NCBI GenBank assembly: GCA_964351595.1
Contig: CAYGOT010000019.1
Coordinates: 1 to 64,000 of the forward strand
Reading direction: 5' to 3'
Source of the DNA: UBA6059 sp964351595
GTDB lineage: Bacteria > Bacteroidota > Bacteroidia > Cytophagales > Cyclobacteriaceae
Length of the DNA: 64,000 bases
Below, one piece after another: positions 7,730 through 16,664 of the stretch (the stretch's first letter is position 1; every line of letters starts with the position of its first letter). The notes below the pieces were generated by a model, which did not search any database, was not told the origin of the DNA, and worked only from the letters and a program-made list of their open reading frames with translations. The translations under genes were made by a program, and so were the position numbers.

Positions 7730-9616
7730 TTAGTAGGCCCTTACAGCCACACCCTGCATAAAATTCACAAAAGCTTTGTTCACCACGCGATTGCCGCCAG
7801 GAGTAGGATAGTCGCCGGTGAAATACCAATCACCGAGATGGTGGGGACAGGACCTGTGCAAATTGTCGACGGTCTGATATACCACTTCCAGCTCAGCTTG
7901 CATATTCTTTGGTCTGACTATGTCCGCGATTTTCTGAGAAACCTCGTCATAGCTGAATGGGGTATAGAGCTCCTTCACATAGTTAGGCGCATTGTCATCT
8001 CCCACACTCGCTTTACATTTTTCGAGCACTTCATCAAGAAGGCTGTTCATACCGTTCTCGTTGAGAAGTGACAGCACCGCCCTGAAGGCAACAAAGTCCT
8101 TCATACGGCTCATATCAATACCATAGCAATCAGGAAATCTAATCTGCGGAGCGGAGGAGACGATCACGACCTTCTTTGGCTCAAGCTTGTCCAACAAGGT
8201 TAAGATTGATTTCTCAAGCGTGGTGCCTCGTACTATGGAGTCATCGATGATGACTAACGTGTCGCGATGTTTGTGTACCACCTCGTAGGTGGTATCGTAA
8301 ACGTTTGCTACCAAATCATCACGGTGAGCATCATCAGTAATGAACGTGCGAAGCTTGGCGTCTTTGATGACCAACTTCTCGACCCTGGGACGGAATGATA
8401 AAGTCTCCTCGATACTATCCGGACTAGGCTTTTGGTCTATGATGATCTCTTTGCGCTTTTTCACCAGATAATCCTCCATGCCAGTCATCAAACCAAGAAA
8501 GCTGGTCTCGGCAGTATTGGGGATATAGGAGAAGATTGTATTCTTCAGGTCGAAGTTGATGGACTTGAGTACCTGCGGTACCAACAGCTCGCCCAACTTC
8601 CGTCGTTCATTGTAAATATCCGGATCACTGCTACGGGAGAAGTAGATCCGCTCAAAGCTGCAACTTTTCTTTTCGATTGGTTCAATAAACTGCTCCTCGC
8701 GATAGTTGCCGTACTTATCCACGATGAGTGCGTGTCCTGGCTTTACTTCTTTGATGTCTGCATAGTTGCAGTTGAAGGCAGTTTTGATCGCGGGCTTTTC
8801 GGAGGCTACCACTACTACCTCATCATCAGCGTAGTAGTAGGCAGGTCTGATTCCAGCTGGATCACGCGCGACAAACGAGGCACCATGACCAATCAATCCT
8901 GCCATCGCATAACCTCCATCAAAATCACGGCATGAGCGCTCAAGCACCATCTTCAGGTCAAGCTCATCCTCTATGATGGATGTGATCTCTTCGTTGCTGT
9001 ATTTGTCTTTGTATTTGTCGAAGATTGCCTGGTTACCTTCATCCAGGAAGTGTCCAATCTTCTCCATTACTGTTACAGTATCCACCACCTCCTTGGGGTG
9101 CTGCCCAATCTCGATAAGCTTGTCAAATAGCTCATCTACGTTGGTCATATTGAAGTTTCCCGCTATCACGAGATTACGGCTCCTCCAGTTATTTTGCCTT
9201 AAGAATGGGTGGCAGTTTTCTATCTTATTGCGACCGTGCGTGCCATAGCGAAGATGCCCAAGCCAGAGTTCTCCGGTGAAGCCGTAGTTGCGCTTCATCC
9301 ACTCCGAGTCCATGTATTTGTCTCCGCCTTCGCGCTGCGCCTTTTTCATTTTCTTACCGATCTTGTTAAAGATCGCTTCGATCGGCTGCTGCTCAATCGT
9401 CCGATACCGACTGATGTATCGGTAGCCAGGCTTCATGTCCAGTTTGATGTTGGCTACACCTACACCATCCTGCCCTCGATTGTGCTGCTTTTGCATGAGC
9501 AAGTACATTTTGCGGATGGCATAAGTGGGCGTATTGTACTTGTCAATGTAATATTGGAAGGGTTTCCTGAGTCGGACAAGTGCGATACCACACTCATGCT
9601 TGATTGAGTCGCTCAT
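7730..9616 (-). CDS. Long PurF-like amidophosphoribosyltransferase
   Basis: A 628-residue class II glutamine amidotransferase fused to a phosphoribosyltransferase domain, longer than classical PurF (about 500). His-Glu-Cys-Gly-Ile puts the nucleophile at Cys9, so an 8-residue N-terminal peptide would have to be removed. Other glutaminase marks are Leu-Gly-His-Leu-Arg-Tyr-Gly-Thr-His-Gly and Asn-Cys-His-Pro-Phe. The PRPP loop reads Val-Ile-Ile-Asp-Asp-Ser-Ile-Val-Arg-Gly-Thr-Thr. By family it makes phosphoribosylamine, the first step of purine synthesis. Bacteroidota often keep this long form besides a standard PurF, so it could be a paralogue with a related job. It begins 11 bp after nuoN. 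Confidence 0.85.
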   Translation of the reverse strand: MSDSIKHECGIALVRLRKPFQYYIDKYNTPTYAIRKMYLLMQKQHNRGQDGVGVANIKLDMKPGYRYISRYRTIEQQPIEAIFNKIGKKMKKAQREGGDKYMDSEWMKRNYGFTGELWLGHLRYGTHGRNKIENCHPFLRQNNWRSRNLVIAGNFNMTNVDELFDKLIEIGQHPKEVVDTVTVMEKIGHFLDEGNQAIFDKYKDKYSNEEITSIIEDELDLKMVLERSCRDFDGGYAMAGLIGHGASFVARDPAGIRPAYYYADDEVVVVASEKPAIKTAFNCNYADIKEVKPGHALIVDKYGNYREEQFIEPIEKKSCSFERIYFSRSSDPDIYNERRKLGELLVPQVLKSINFDLKNTIFSYIPNTAETSFLGLMTGMEDYLVKKRKEIIIDQKPSPDSIEETLSFRPRVEKLVIKDAKLRTFITDDAHRDDLVANVYDTTYEVVHKHRDTLVIIDDSIVRGTTLEKSILTLLDKLEPKKVVIVSSAPQIRFPDCYGIDMSRMKDFVAFRAVLSLLNENGMNSLLDEVLEKCKASVGDDNAPNYVKELYTPFSYDEVSQKIADIVRPKNMQAELEVVYQTVDNLHRSCPHHLGDWYFTGDYPTPGGNRVVNKAFVNFMQGVAVRAY

Positions 9617-9627
9617 CAGCTATTGGA

Positions 9628-11094
9628 TTAAGGCGCGAAGATATGAAGTTGTATAAAGTTCAACAAAAAGTCTGATTTAATAAAGAGCCACAACAGTGGT
9701 AGCGCCAAAAAGGTTGCCACCCATTTCGAGGTTTTCGACAAATCGCCGTTTGACGTACCCGAATGGTCTTCAGAGGATGTTTTGAAGATCATCTGATAGG
9801 GAAGTTTTAGATAAAAAAACAGACTCACCACGGTACTGAGTATGGCTACCGCAAACAATACTTGCATGACCGGTTGATCTAAGCCTGACCAGAGCGAACT
9901 GAACAAGAGCAGTTTTCCTGTAAAACCAGCGGTTGGCGGCAGTCCGGTGAGTGAGATCATCGCGATTACGACCAGTACTGCGGCATAGTAGCTATGCTTT
10001 GCCCTACCGGAAAATGATTGCAGTTCGACCCAGCCGTAGGCTTCCCATCCGGCAAGCAGGTAGAAAATCAGGTAGTTCGTAAAGAAGTAGATGATCGCAT
10101 AGAAGACTACCGCGCTGATGCCCAGCTCCGTACCCGGAATAATGCCGAGCAGCAGAAATCCGGCGTTGGCGATAGCCGAATAGGCCATGAGCCGTTTCAC
10201 ATTCTGCTGCCAGATGGCGGAGAGCACCCCAATGACAATACTGAGCATGGCGACCAGGGCCAGGGTGTATTGGATCAGCGTGTTTTGCCAGAGACCTGTC
10301 TGCTGCAGCCAATTGAGCAGGAGACCGATACCTGCCAACTTAGGGATCACCGAAAACAAGGCTACTGTCGAGGTGGGCGTAGCTTGATAGACATCAGGCG
10401 TCCAGATATGCATCGGTGCAGCACCTAGCTTAAAGATGATCCCGATGAGCACCATAATCGCCATGACTACCAAAATCGCATTCCCGATAGGAAAAGCCGT
10501 AAAACCCAGTGTGCCTGTCAGGCCATAGATCAGTGAGATGCCGTAGAGCATAATTGCGGTAGCTAACGCTCCAAATAGCAAGTACTTAATGCCAGCTTCA
10601 TAACCCAGCTTCTTGCCATTCATGGCTACCAGTACGTAGGACGACATTGACACTAATTCTATGCCGATGACCATGATCAGGTAATGGTTGGCCAAGACCA
10701 TTAGAAATGCTCCTAAGCCAAGAGATAGTAGTAATGCAGGCTTCTCTCTAGCGGGTTCAGCATGAGATAGCTGGAGGTCCATGATGGTCGTCAGGGCAAT
10801 AGCTGCCAGGAACACCAACTGCCAAAGCCCTGCCAGGGGATTGATAGTCACACCATCAAAGAAGTAAGTTGCCTCAGGAGTAGAGAGCCTTTCGAAGCAG
10901 AAGAAAGCAACCACTGCACAAACGACCAGTGTAGTGATTCTAAGTAGACGTAGGCTCACCTTAGGGAGAATGTCTAGTATCAGGAGCAGTATGAACCCGA
11001 GCGACATCCCGATCTCTGGGACGAGCACAGGGAGACCCTCACCAATTACTCCAATGGCATTGTTGATGGCGGGTATTTGATCGGTCACTTGCAA
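9628..11094 (-). CDS. nuoN: NADH-quinone oxidoreductase subunit N
   Basis: A 488-residue polytopic protein with about 14 membrane helices, an antiporter-like proton-pumping subunit of complex I. The NuoN hallmark His-Ile-Trp-Thr-Pro-Asp-Val-Tyr-Gln-Ala-x-Pro-Thr lies mid-protein, followed by a helix with a conserved Lys (Ser-Val-Ile-Pro-Lys-Leu). The start is unusual: no ATG lies near. TTG at 11094 is 1 bp after the nuoM stop; a GTG at 11088 would shorten it by two residues. Order and spacing match a nuo operon. It is the last nuo gene here. Confidence 0.93.
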   Translation of the reverse strand: MQVTDQIPAINNAIGVIGEGLPVLVPEIGMSLGFILLLILDILPKVSLRLLRITTLVVCAVVAFFCFERLSTPEATYFFDGVTINPLAGLWQLVFLAAIALTTIMDLQLSHAEPAREKPALLLSLGLGAFLMVLANHYLIMVIGIELVSMSSYVLVAMNGKKLGYEAGIKYLLFGALATAIMLYGISLIYGLTGTLGFTAFPIGNAILVVMAIMVLIGIIFKLGAAPMHIWTPDVYQATPTSTVALFSVIPKLAGIGLLLNWLQQTGLWQNTLIQYTLALVAMLSIVIGVLSAIWQQNVKRLMAYSAIANAGFLLLGIIPGTELGISAVVFYAIIYFFTNYLIFYLLAGWEAYGWVELQSFSGRAKHSYYAAVLVVIAMISLTGLPPTAGFTGKLLLFSSLWSGLDQPVMQVLFAVAILSTVVSLFFYLKLPYQMIFKTSSEDHSGTSNGDLSKTSKWVATFLALPLLWLFIKSDFLLNFIQLHIFAP

Positions 11095-11095
11095 A

Positions 11096-12781
11096 TCAGC
11101 GGCTGGTTACGTTGTTCAGATATTGACCACCATTTTCCCAGACTGTCTGTACAAAGTTGGTGATAGAAGCATTGACAGGATCTAGTACCAGATGCGGCAT
11201 GATGCCAAATAGGAAGATCAAAATCATGAGTGGTGCAAACATCAGCCATTCGCGACGAGTGAGATCTGGCATGGCGCCTTCTCCTTTCCATGACCGTACC
11301 CAGTACTCACCAAAGTACATCCGCTGAATCACCCAGAGGTAATAGGCAGCTGTGATCAAGAGACCCGCAAGTGAGGTGATGGCCAGCCAGGTTGGGATGA
11401 TCTCGCTAGAGGAGAAAGCCCCTAAAAATGCGAGCAGCTCAGCAACAAATCCTGAAAATCCGGGTAGACCAAGTGAGGCAAAAAAGATTACCACAGATAC
11501 AAAAGTGAAGTAGGGCATGGCGCTGGCCATACCTGAATAGTTATCGATCAGACGATCCTTAGTCCTATCGTAGATCACCCCAGCGATGAGGAAAGATGCG
11601 GCTGATATTAGCCCATGGCTAAACATCATCATCATGGCACCCAAGGCGCCTTCTTCGGTGAGTGAGGCCAGACCCAGCAATACGAATCCCATATGAGAAA
11701 CAGAAGAATAAGCGATCAGCTTCTTCAGGTCTTTTTGTGCCATAGCATTGAGGCCGCCATAGATGATGGCCAGCACACCGAGCACGGCAATCCAATAGCC
11801 GAAATAGACGCCACCTTCTGGAAAAATGCCATAGGCAAATCTGAAGAATCCATAGCCTCCTATTTTCAGCAAGATACCTGCTAACACCACCGAGATTGGT
11901 GTGGGTGCTTCCACGTGTGCGTCAGGCAGCCAGGTGTGTAGAGGCACGATCGGCAACTTGATGGCAAAGCCAATAAATATCAGTAGGAATGCCCAGTACC
12001 TGAACTGACTTGAGCCATAGTCCGATGTATCAGCCATAGAAAGCAATGAACCAGGAATGAAATTGCCACTATCGGTCATCGCAGGAATGCTGAAGGTCCG
12101 CACCATATCCTCGTCTGATATCTGACCGGATTGCAGCATTTGCTGGACTTGTGTGACATCAGTTATCCCGATTTTAGCACCGGTCTCTGCGGGATCGATA
12201 ACCGATAGATAAAGTCCGATCATCACCGCCAGGATCAACAGGGATCCAACCAGTGTATAAAGGAAGAACTTGATAGAAGCATAAGCTCTGCGCTTGCCTC
12301 CCCACAATCCGATGAGGAAATACATCGGGAGTAGCATGAACTCGAAGAAGAGGTAGAAGAGGAAGAAATCCAGCGCGATAAAGCAGCCCATGATGTTACT
12401 GCTCAGCAATAGATAGAGTGCAAAGTAGCCTTTTCGTTTCTCGCGGATATCCCAGGAGGAGATCGCACCGATGAACATCACTATCCCTGTCAGCAGCACC
12501 ATCAGTATGCTCAGGCCATCTACACCTACCTGATAATCAATGGATAGCAGCCCTAATGACCGTAAATCGAGCGTAATCCAGTCTACCTTCTTCCAAAACT
12601 GGTAGCCACTTTGTGTGCCATCAAATGCTGCAAATAATGAAATAGCGAGAATCAGCTGCAGGCCTGTAGCGATTACATTGAGCCAGCGATAGCTGCCGGA
12701 GAATTTTTCCGGTAGGAGTAGCACCAGCACCGCGAAAGCGAGCGGCAGAAATATCAATATCGTCAGAAGGTTACTTTCCAT
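11096..12781 (-). CDS. nuoM: NADH-quinone oxidoreductase subunit M
   Basis: A 561-residue antiporter-like membrane subunit of complex I with about 14 helices. NuoM marks are Leu-His-Thr-Trp-Leu-Pro-Asp-Ala-His-Val-Glu-Ala-Pro-Thr-Pro, a following helix with Leu-Leu-Lys-Ile-Gly-Gly-Tyr-Gly, and Ser-Ser-Val-Ser-His-Met-Gly-Phe. I start at the ATG at 12781 (Met-Glu-Ser-Asn-Leu-Leu) rather than an upstream in-frame ATG at 12835 that lies within nuoL. The start overlaps the nuoL end by 19 bp. Confidence 0.93.
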   Translation of the reverse strand: MESNLLTILIFLPLAFAVLVLLLPEKFSGSYRWLNVIATGLQLILAISLFAAFDGTQSGYQFWKKVDWITLDLRSLGLLSIDYQVGVDGLSILMVLLTGIVMFIGAISSWDIREKRKGYFALYLLLSSNIMGCFIALDFFLFYLFFEFMLLPMYFLIGLWGGKRRAYASIKFFLYTLVGSLLILAVMIGLYLSVIDPAETGAKIGITDVTQVQQMLQSGQISDEDMVRTFSIPAMTDSGNFIPGSLLSMADTSDYGSSQFRYWAFLLIFIGFAIKLPIVPLHTWLPDAHVEAPTPISVVLAGILLKIGGYGFFRFAYGIFPEGGVYFGYWIAVLGVLAIIYGGLNAMAQKDLKKLIAYSSVSHMGFVLLGLASLTEEGALGAMMMMFSHGLISAASFLIAGVIYDRTKDRLIDNYSGMASAMPYFTFVSVVIFFASLGLPGFSGFVAELLAFLGAFSSSEIIPTWLAITSLAGLLITAAYYLWVIQRMYFGEYWVRSWKGEGAMPDLTRREWLMFAPLMILIFLFGIMPHLVLDPVNASITNFVQTVWENGGQYLNNVTSR

Positions 12782-14829
12782 GCAATGAATTGAAATACCC
12801 ATACCATCATGAGCAGTATGCCCACGATTCCCCAAAGTAAATAGGATTGTACGTTACCGCCTTGAATTCCCCGTGTGACTTGTCCAAATCGGCCAGAGAT
12901 CCATGCCGCGAAATTAACAATGCCGTCTACAATGTAGCGATCCATCCAGCCCAGGAGTTGCGAGACCACCACGCCCACTACGCCAAGCAGGTTGATCAAT
13001 CCATCGACGATGATCTGATCAAATCGGGATATAAGCAGGCTGAGATTAGAAAATGGCTGAATGAATGCCCTGCGATAGGCTTGGTTGAAATACAGTTGGT
13101 GATAAGAAAATCTGCCTATCGGCGAAAGCTTTCCGTCGGATGGTAGAGTCTGATCAGTATATTTTTTATACGCTATCGCAATACCTGCTATCGCTGAAAC
13201 AACGGTGACTCCAGCCATCAACAGATGCAGCGAATGCGTATCCGAAGGAGTTAATATACTAATGGTCTCACCGGGCGCAATAAGTAGCTGACTCAACCAA
13301 GTCGAAGCTCCATCTAATGGATTGATGCTATAAAAAATGCCAAGGGAAAGGAGCGCTAATAGCGCGGTAGGCCATTTCATCCAGCCTTCCACTTCCATTG
13401 GTGTTGTTGTGCTTTCAGGAAGTCGACTTTTGCCGAAGAATACCAGAAATAGTTGACGGCCCATATAAAGGGCTGTGAGAAAAACAGTCAACAAGGCGAC
13501 TACCGGAATCAGATGAAAAAACGAAAACTGAGCTCCGGACAATTGTGAGGCCCAGACCCACGATTCAACGATGATGGCATCTTTGGACAAGAATCCGGAG
13601 AAGAATGGAAGACCAGCTAGTGACAGCATCGCAATAAGATAGCTGTAGAAGGTGATCGGCATTTGTTTTCTCAGACCGCCCATGTAGCGCATATCCTGAG
13701 GGTCGATGTGCTGCCCTGATTGCTCCTCCCACTTATGCAGCGAATGAATAACAGAACCTGATGAGAGGAACAATCCTGCTTTGAAAAAAGCGTGGGTGAT
13801 CAAATGAAACAAAGCTGCGAACCATGCACCAACACCCATCGCCAGCACCATGTAACCGAGCTGCGAGATGGTAGAGAAGGCGAGCACCTTCTTGATATCT
13901 GTTTGTGTCAAGGCTGAAATAGCCCCAATCAATGCTGTGATGGCGCCTACCATAGCCACCACGGTGAGCGCATCAACCGGGAAAATGAAGAAAATCCTCG
14001 CCAGCAAGAATACACCAGCTGCCACCATCGTCGCTGCATGGATCAAAGCTGAGACAGGTGTTGGCCCTTCCATTGCATCCGGTAGCCAGACCTGCAGTGG
14101 GAACTGTGCTGACTTGCCGAGTACGCCACAGAAGAGAACCAGGGAAGTGCCGATGAGTGCCCAATTGGAAATCTGGTTGGATGCGATCATCCAGGTGCCA
14201 TCATCATTTTGTGCTAGCGCAAAAACGGACTGAAGTTCGGTCAGATCACTAGTCCCAAACCAACCCCATAGTAGGGCGATTCCTGCTAAGAAACCAATAT
14301 CACCGATTCGATTGACGATGAAGGCTTTTTTGGCAGCTTGATTGGCGGATGCCTTGTTGTACCAAAAGCCGATAAGTAAGTAAGAAGTGAATCCGACGAG
14401 TTCCCAAAAGAAAAAGATCATCAACAGACTTTGCGATAGCACTATGCCTAGCATTGAGAAAGTAAACAGCCCAAGGAAAGCAAAGTATCGGTTGATGCCA
14501 GTGTCAGCACGCATGTAACCCACCGAATAGATATGAACCAGCAGGGACACAAAGCTTACAAGTAGGGCTATGGTGCGACTCAGCATGTCTATGGAAAAGC
14601 CAAAGCTCAGTTCACGGTCCGGGCCAATGGACAACCAGTTATACTGTATAGCTGTGCCTTCCGGAGATTGGAAAAGTAGCAAGGCCGAGATAAATGACAC
14701 CACTACTCCTCCAATGCTGACCCACAATGCGCCTTTGCTATTTCTAAGTAGAAGTGCGACTACAGCAGCCACCAATGGTGAAAACAGCAGGGCAATGACC
14801 AGGGTGCTATGGTATTGAGCGGCTTCCAC
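12763..14829 (-). CDS. nuoL: NADH-quinone oxidoreductase subunit L
   Basis: A 688-residue subunit of the complex I membrane arm, the largest antiporter-like subunit with a C-terminal lateral helix region. Signatures are Phe-Phe-Phe-Trp-Glu-Leu-Val-Gly-Phe-Thr-Ser-Tyr-Leu-Leu-Ile-Gly-Phe-Trp, Leu-Pro-Asp-Ala-Met-Glu-Gly-Pro-Thr-Pro-Val-Ser-Ala-Leu-Ile-His and Phe-Ser-Thr-Ile-Ser-Gln-Leu-Gly-Tyr. Length is slightly above the usual 610-650. Its start overlaps the nuoK stop by 1 bp and its end overlaps nuoM. Confidence 0.95.
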   Translation of the reverse strand: MEAAQYHSTLVIALLFSPLVAAVVALLLRNSKGALWVSIGGVVVSFISALLLFQSPEGTAIQYNWLSIGPDRELSFGFSIDMLSRTIALLVSFVSLLVHIYSVGYMRADTGINRYFAFLGLFTFSMLGIVLSQSLLMIFFFWELVGFTSYLLIGFWYNKASANQAAKKAFIVNRIGDIGFLAGIALLWGWFGTSDLTELQSVFALAQNDDGTWMIASNQISNWALIGTSLVLFCGVLGKSAQFPLQVWLPDAMEGPTPVSALIHAATMVAAGVFLLARIFFIFPVDALTVVAMVGAITALIGAISALTQTDIKKVLAFSTISQLGYMVLAMGVGAWFAALFHLITHAFFKAGLFLSSGSVIHSLHKWEEQSGQHIDPQDMRYMGGLRKQMPITFYSYLIAMLSLAGLPFFSGFLSKDAIIVESWVWASQLSGAQFSFFHLIPVVALLTVFLTALYMGRQLFLVFFGKSRLPESTTTPMEVEGWMKWPTALLALLSLGIFYSINPLDGASTWLSQLLIAPGETISILTPSDTHSLHLLMAGVTVVSAIAGIAIAYKKYTDQTLPSDGKLSPIGRFSYHQLYFNQAYRRAFIQPFSNLSLLISRFDQIIVDGLINLLGVVGVVVSQLLGWMDRYIVDGIVNFAAWISGRFGQVTRGIQGGNVQSYLLWGIVGILLMMVWVFQFIAWKVTF

Positions 14830-15128
14830 TATCCCTTGAGTTCGTTTGCGTCCTTCAGATCAGAGCTCTGATAATGCCTATATATCTTGAAGAGTATCGC
14901 TAGCGCAACAGCGGCCTCAGCAGCAGCGATCACCATGATAAAGATGGCCGCCATTTGCCCCTGCAATGTGCTATCGCCTTGGCTGAATGCCACAAAGTTG
15001 ATGTTAGAGGCATTCAGCATTAGCTCTATCCCAATGAGGATGAAGATGGAATTCTTTTTGGTCAGTGCGATGAACAAGCCCGAACAAAAGACGAAAGCGG
15101 CCAATATGAGTAGCTGCTCTGTGCTCAT
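14829..15128 (-). CDS. nuoK: NADH-quinone oxidoreductase subunit K
   Basis: A 99-residue, three-helix subunit. It carries the conserved Gly-Ile-Glu-Leu-Met-Leu-Asn-Ala-x-Asn-Ile-Asn and the second acidic helix Ala-Ala-Ala-Glu-Ala-Ala-Val-Ala-Leu-Ala, which contribute Glu residues to the central proton axis of complex I. It overlaps nuoJ by 4 bp at the start and nuoL by 1 bp at the stop. Confidence 0.95.
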   Translation of the reverse strand: MSTEQLLILAAFVFCSGLFIALTKKNSIFILIGIELMLNASNINFVAFSQGDSTLQGQMAAIFIMVIAAAEAAVALAILFKIYRHYQSSDLKDANELKG

Positions 15129-15622
15129 CGTTCTTCGGGTTTGGCGATGGTGGCTGCTCCAATCAACGCAACCAATAACAGTATGGCTACTGCCTCAAAT
15201 ACAAGAATGTTTTCGGTGACCAGATTGACACCAATTTGCTCAATGCTTTTGCTGGGCTGCACCAATGGCTCTGATCCATCAGGTAGATTGTGAATGAGAT
15301 TTACCAATAGGTAGAAGAATGCCCCACTGATTAACAAGCCGGGAATGATGCGATAGCTGGACACTTCGACTTTGTACCCTTCCACCCGATGGGTCAATAG
15401 AATCCCGAAGATGAGTAGCACGAGCACTCCTCCGACGTAAATGACTATTTGACTGATGGCAACAAACTCAGCTCCGTACAAGATGTAGATGGCGGCTACC
15501 GCCAGAAAGGCTAGCATGAGCGTAATGGCTGCATAGAAGAGATTCCGGGTCACCATCAGGACGATACAACCAAGAACCAGCAGGCCTCCGAAAATCCAGG
15601 AAAAGAGCTCAGCTATCTCCAT
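15125..15622 (-). CDS. nuoJ: NADH-quinone oxidoreductase subunit J
   Basis: A 165-residue, five-helix membrane subunit of complex I. The NuoJ marks are Asn-Leu-Phe-Tyr-Ala-Ala-Ile-Thr-Leu-Met-Leu and Gln-Ile-Val-Ile-Tyr-Val-Gly-Gly-Val-Leu-Val-Leu-Leu-Ile-Phe, the latter holding the pi-bulge helix. The start lies 14 bp inside the nuoI reading frame, so the gene is tightly coupled to nuoI. Confidence 0.95.
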   Translation of the reverse strand: MEIAELFSWIFGGLLVLGCIVLMVTRNLFYAAITLMLAFLAVAAIYILYGAEFVAISQIVIYVGGVLVLLIFGILLTHRVEGYKVEVSSYRIIPGLLISGAFFYLLVNLIHNLPDGSEPLVQPSKSIEQIGVNLVTENILVFEAVAILLLVALIGAATIAKPEER

Positions 15623-16664
15623 CTTTCTTTGGTTTTCTTATGACGGGCTTGGGCCTGAATACGGGTCTGGCTTTTTTGGAAGCTCCAGATGTCGGTTCTT
15701 CGCTTGAGGTCTGTGACGCCACAGACCTTGGGGAAGGAGCCGTTTTTTCATCCTCCGCTGTGTCGTCAGTTTGTGGTTTGATAACAGGCTTAGCCTTTAT
15801 TACTGGTTTCGCTTTTATGACAGGTTTGGGGCTGGCACTTGAGGTCTTTGACGCCTCAGTCCTTGGACCGGAAGTCTCCTCTGATTTCTTTGGAATGGTA
15901 GGCTTGGCTTTTGCCTTCATTAATGCCAGGGCTTTGGCTTTTGGATCGTCGCTATCAGAGGTCTGTGTCTTCACAGACCTTTCATCGGTCGTTTTTCCCA
16001 ACTTGGGCTTTACTTTGGGTCGGAAGGCTGGCTCGGCCTTCACTTCAGAAGCAGTGCCCGGTTGAGCAGCGCTCTCAGCTTCTTTTTTGGCTTTAGCTTC
16101 TGCTTTTTCCTTTTCTGCGATTTCAAGTTTTTGCTTGGCTTCCAATATCTCCAAGGGAGTCATTTCGGCAAAAGCATAGGTATGATCTTTTACGTCATAT
16201 TCACTGAAATCATAAGCTTTGGTCATGGTCAGGCACTCCGTCGGGCACACTGTCGTACAAAGTCCGCAGAAGCAGCACTTGGCCATATCAATATCGAACT
16301 TAGCAGCATATATACGCTTAGGCGTATCATCGGAGGTGCGACCAATTTCCTCAGGCGCTCTGATCGGCTCTATTTCGATACAGTCGACAGGGCAAATCTT
16401 GGCGCATTTGTCACAGACAATGCAGTCATCAATTTCATTATGGAGTCGGTAGCGACCATTGTCAGGTACTGGCAGTGACTCATAAGGGTATTGCAGCGTA
16501 ACAATCCCGGTATCCTGCTTGAAATAGTCTTTATCCTCGACACCTATCGGAGTGCGGCTTTCTTTAGCATCAATGAGATGCTTGAAGGCCAACTTCAACC
16601 CTGTCCACAGTGTTCGTGAACCGTGACTTATGCTTTTCCAATGGGTTAGCTCCTGCGTCTTCAT
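15609..16664 (-). CDS. nuoI: NADH-quinone oxidoreductase subunit I with a long low-complexity tail
   Basis: A 351-residue protein; the normal 8Fe ferredoxin core ends near residue 170. Two complete 4Fe-4S motifs are present: Cys81/84/87 with Cys91-Pro, and Cys130/133/136 with Cys140-Pro. The last roughly 180 residues are a Lys/Glu coiled stretch followed by a disordered Lys-Pro-Ser-Thr-rich tail with Lys-Pro-Val-Ile-Lys-Ala repeats. NuoI is usually about 150-220 residues. The start at 16664 overlaps the nuoH stop as ATGA; an in-frame ATG further upstream lies inside nuoH. The tail DNA carries palindromes described separately. Confidence 0.92.
   Translation of the reverse strand: MKTQELTHWKSISHGSRTLWTGLKLAFKHLIDAKESRTPIGVEDKDYFKQDTGIVTLQYPYESLPVPDNGRYRLHNEIDDCIVCDKCAKICPVDCIEIEPIRAPEEIGRTSDDTPKRIYAAKFDIDMAKCCFCGLCTTVCPTECLTMTKAYDFSEYDVKDHTYAFAEMTPLEILEAKQKLEIAEKEKAEAKAKKEAESAAQPGTASEVKAEPAFRPKVKPKLGKTTDERSVKTQTSDSDDPKAKALALMKAKAKPTIPKKSEETSGPRTEASKTSSASPKPVIKAKPVIKAKPVIKPQTDDTAEDEKTAPSPRSVASQTSSEEPTSGASKKARPVFRPKPVIRKPKKDGDS
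15707..15728. repeat. Palindromic element inside nuoI, copy 1
   Basis: A perfect inverted repeat with 9-bp arms AGGTCTGTG and CACAGACCT around ACGC, lying in the coding DNA of the NuoI tail. On the coding strand it encodes part of an Arg-Ser-Val-Ala-Ser-Gln-Thr-Ser segment. A related copy lies at 15959-15980, a degenerate one at about 15842-15863, and a fourth outside the gene at 58909-58929. Confidence 0.7.
15959..15980. repeat. Palindromic element inside nuoI, copy 2
   Basis: The same 9-bp arms AGGTCTGTG and CACAGACCT as copy 1, around TCTT. It encodes part of Arg-Ser-Val-Lys-Thr-Gln-Thr-Ser in NuoI, parallel to the peptide encoded by copy 1. The peptide repeat therefore follows from a repeated DNA element. 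Confidence 0.7.

Noticed and set aside
10004..10312. Open frames opposite nuoN, nuoL and the purF-like gene
   Set aside because: They lie fully antisense to strongly conserved genes and have no recognisable domains.
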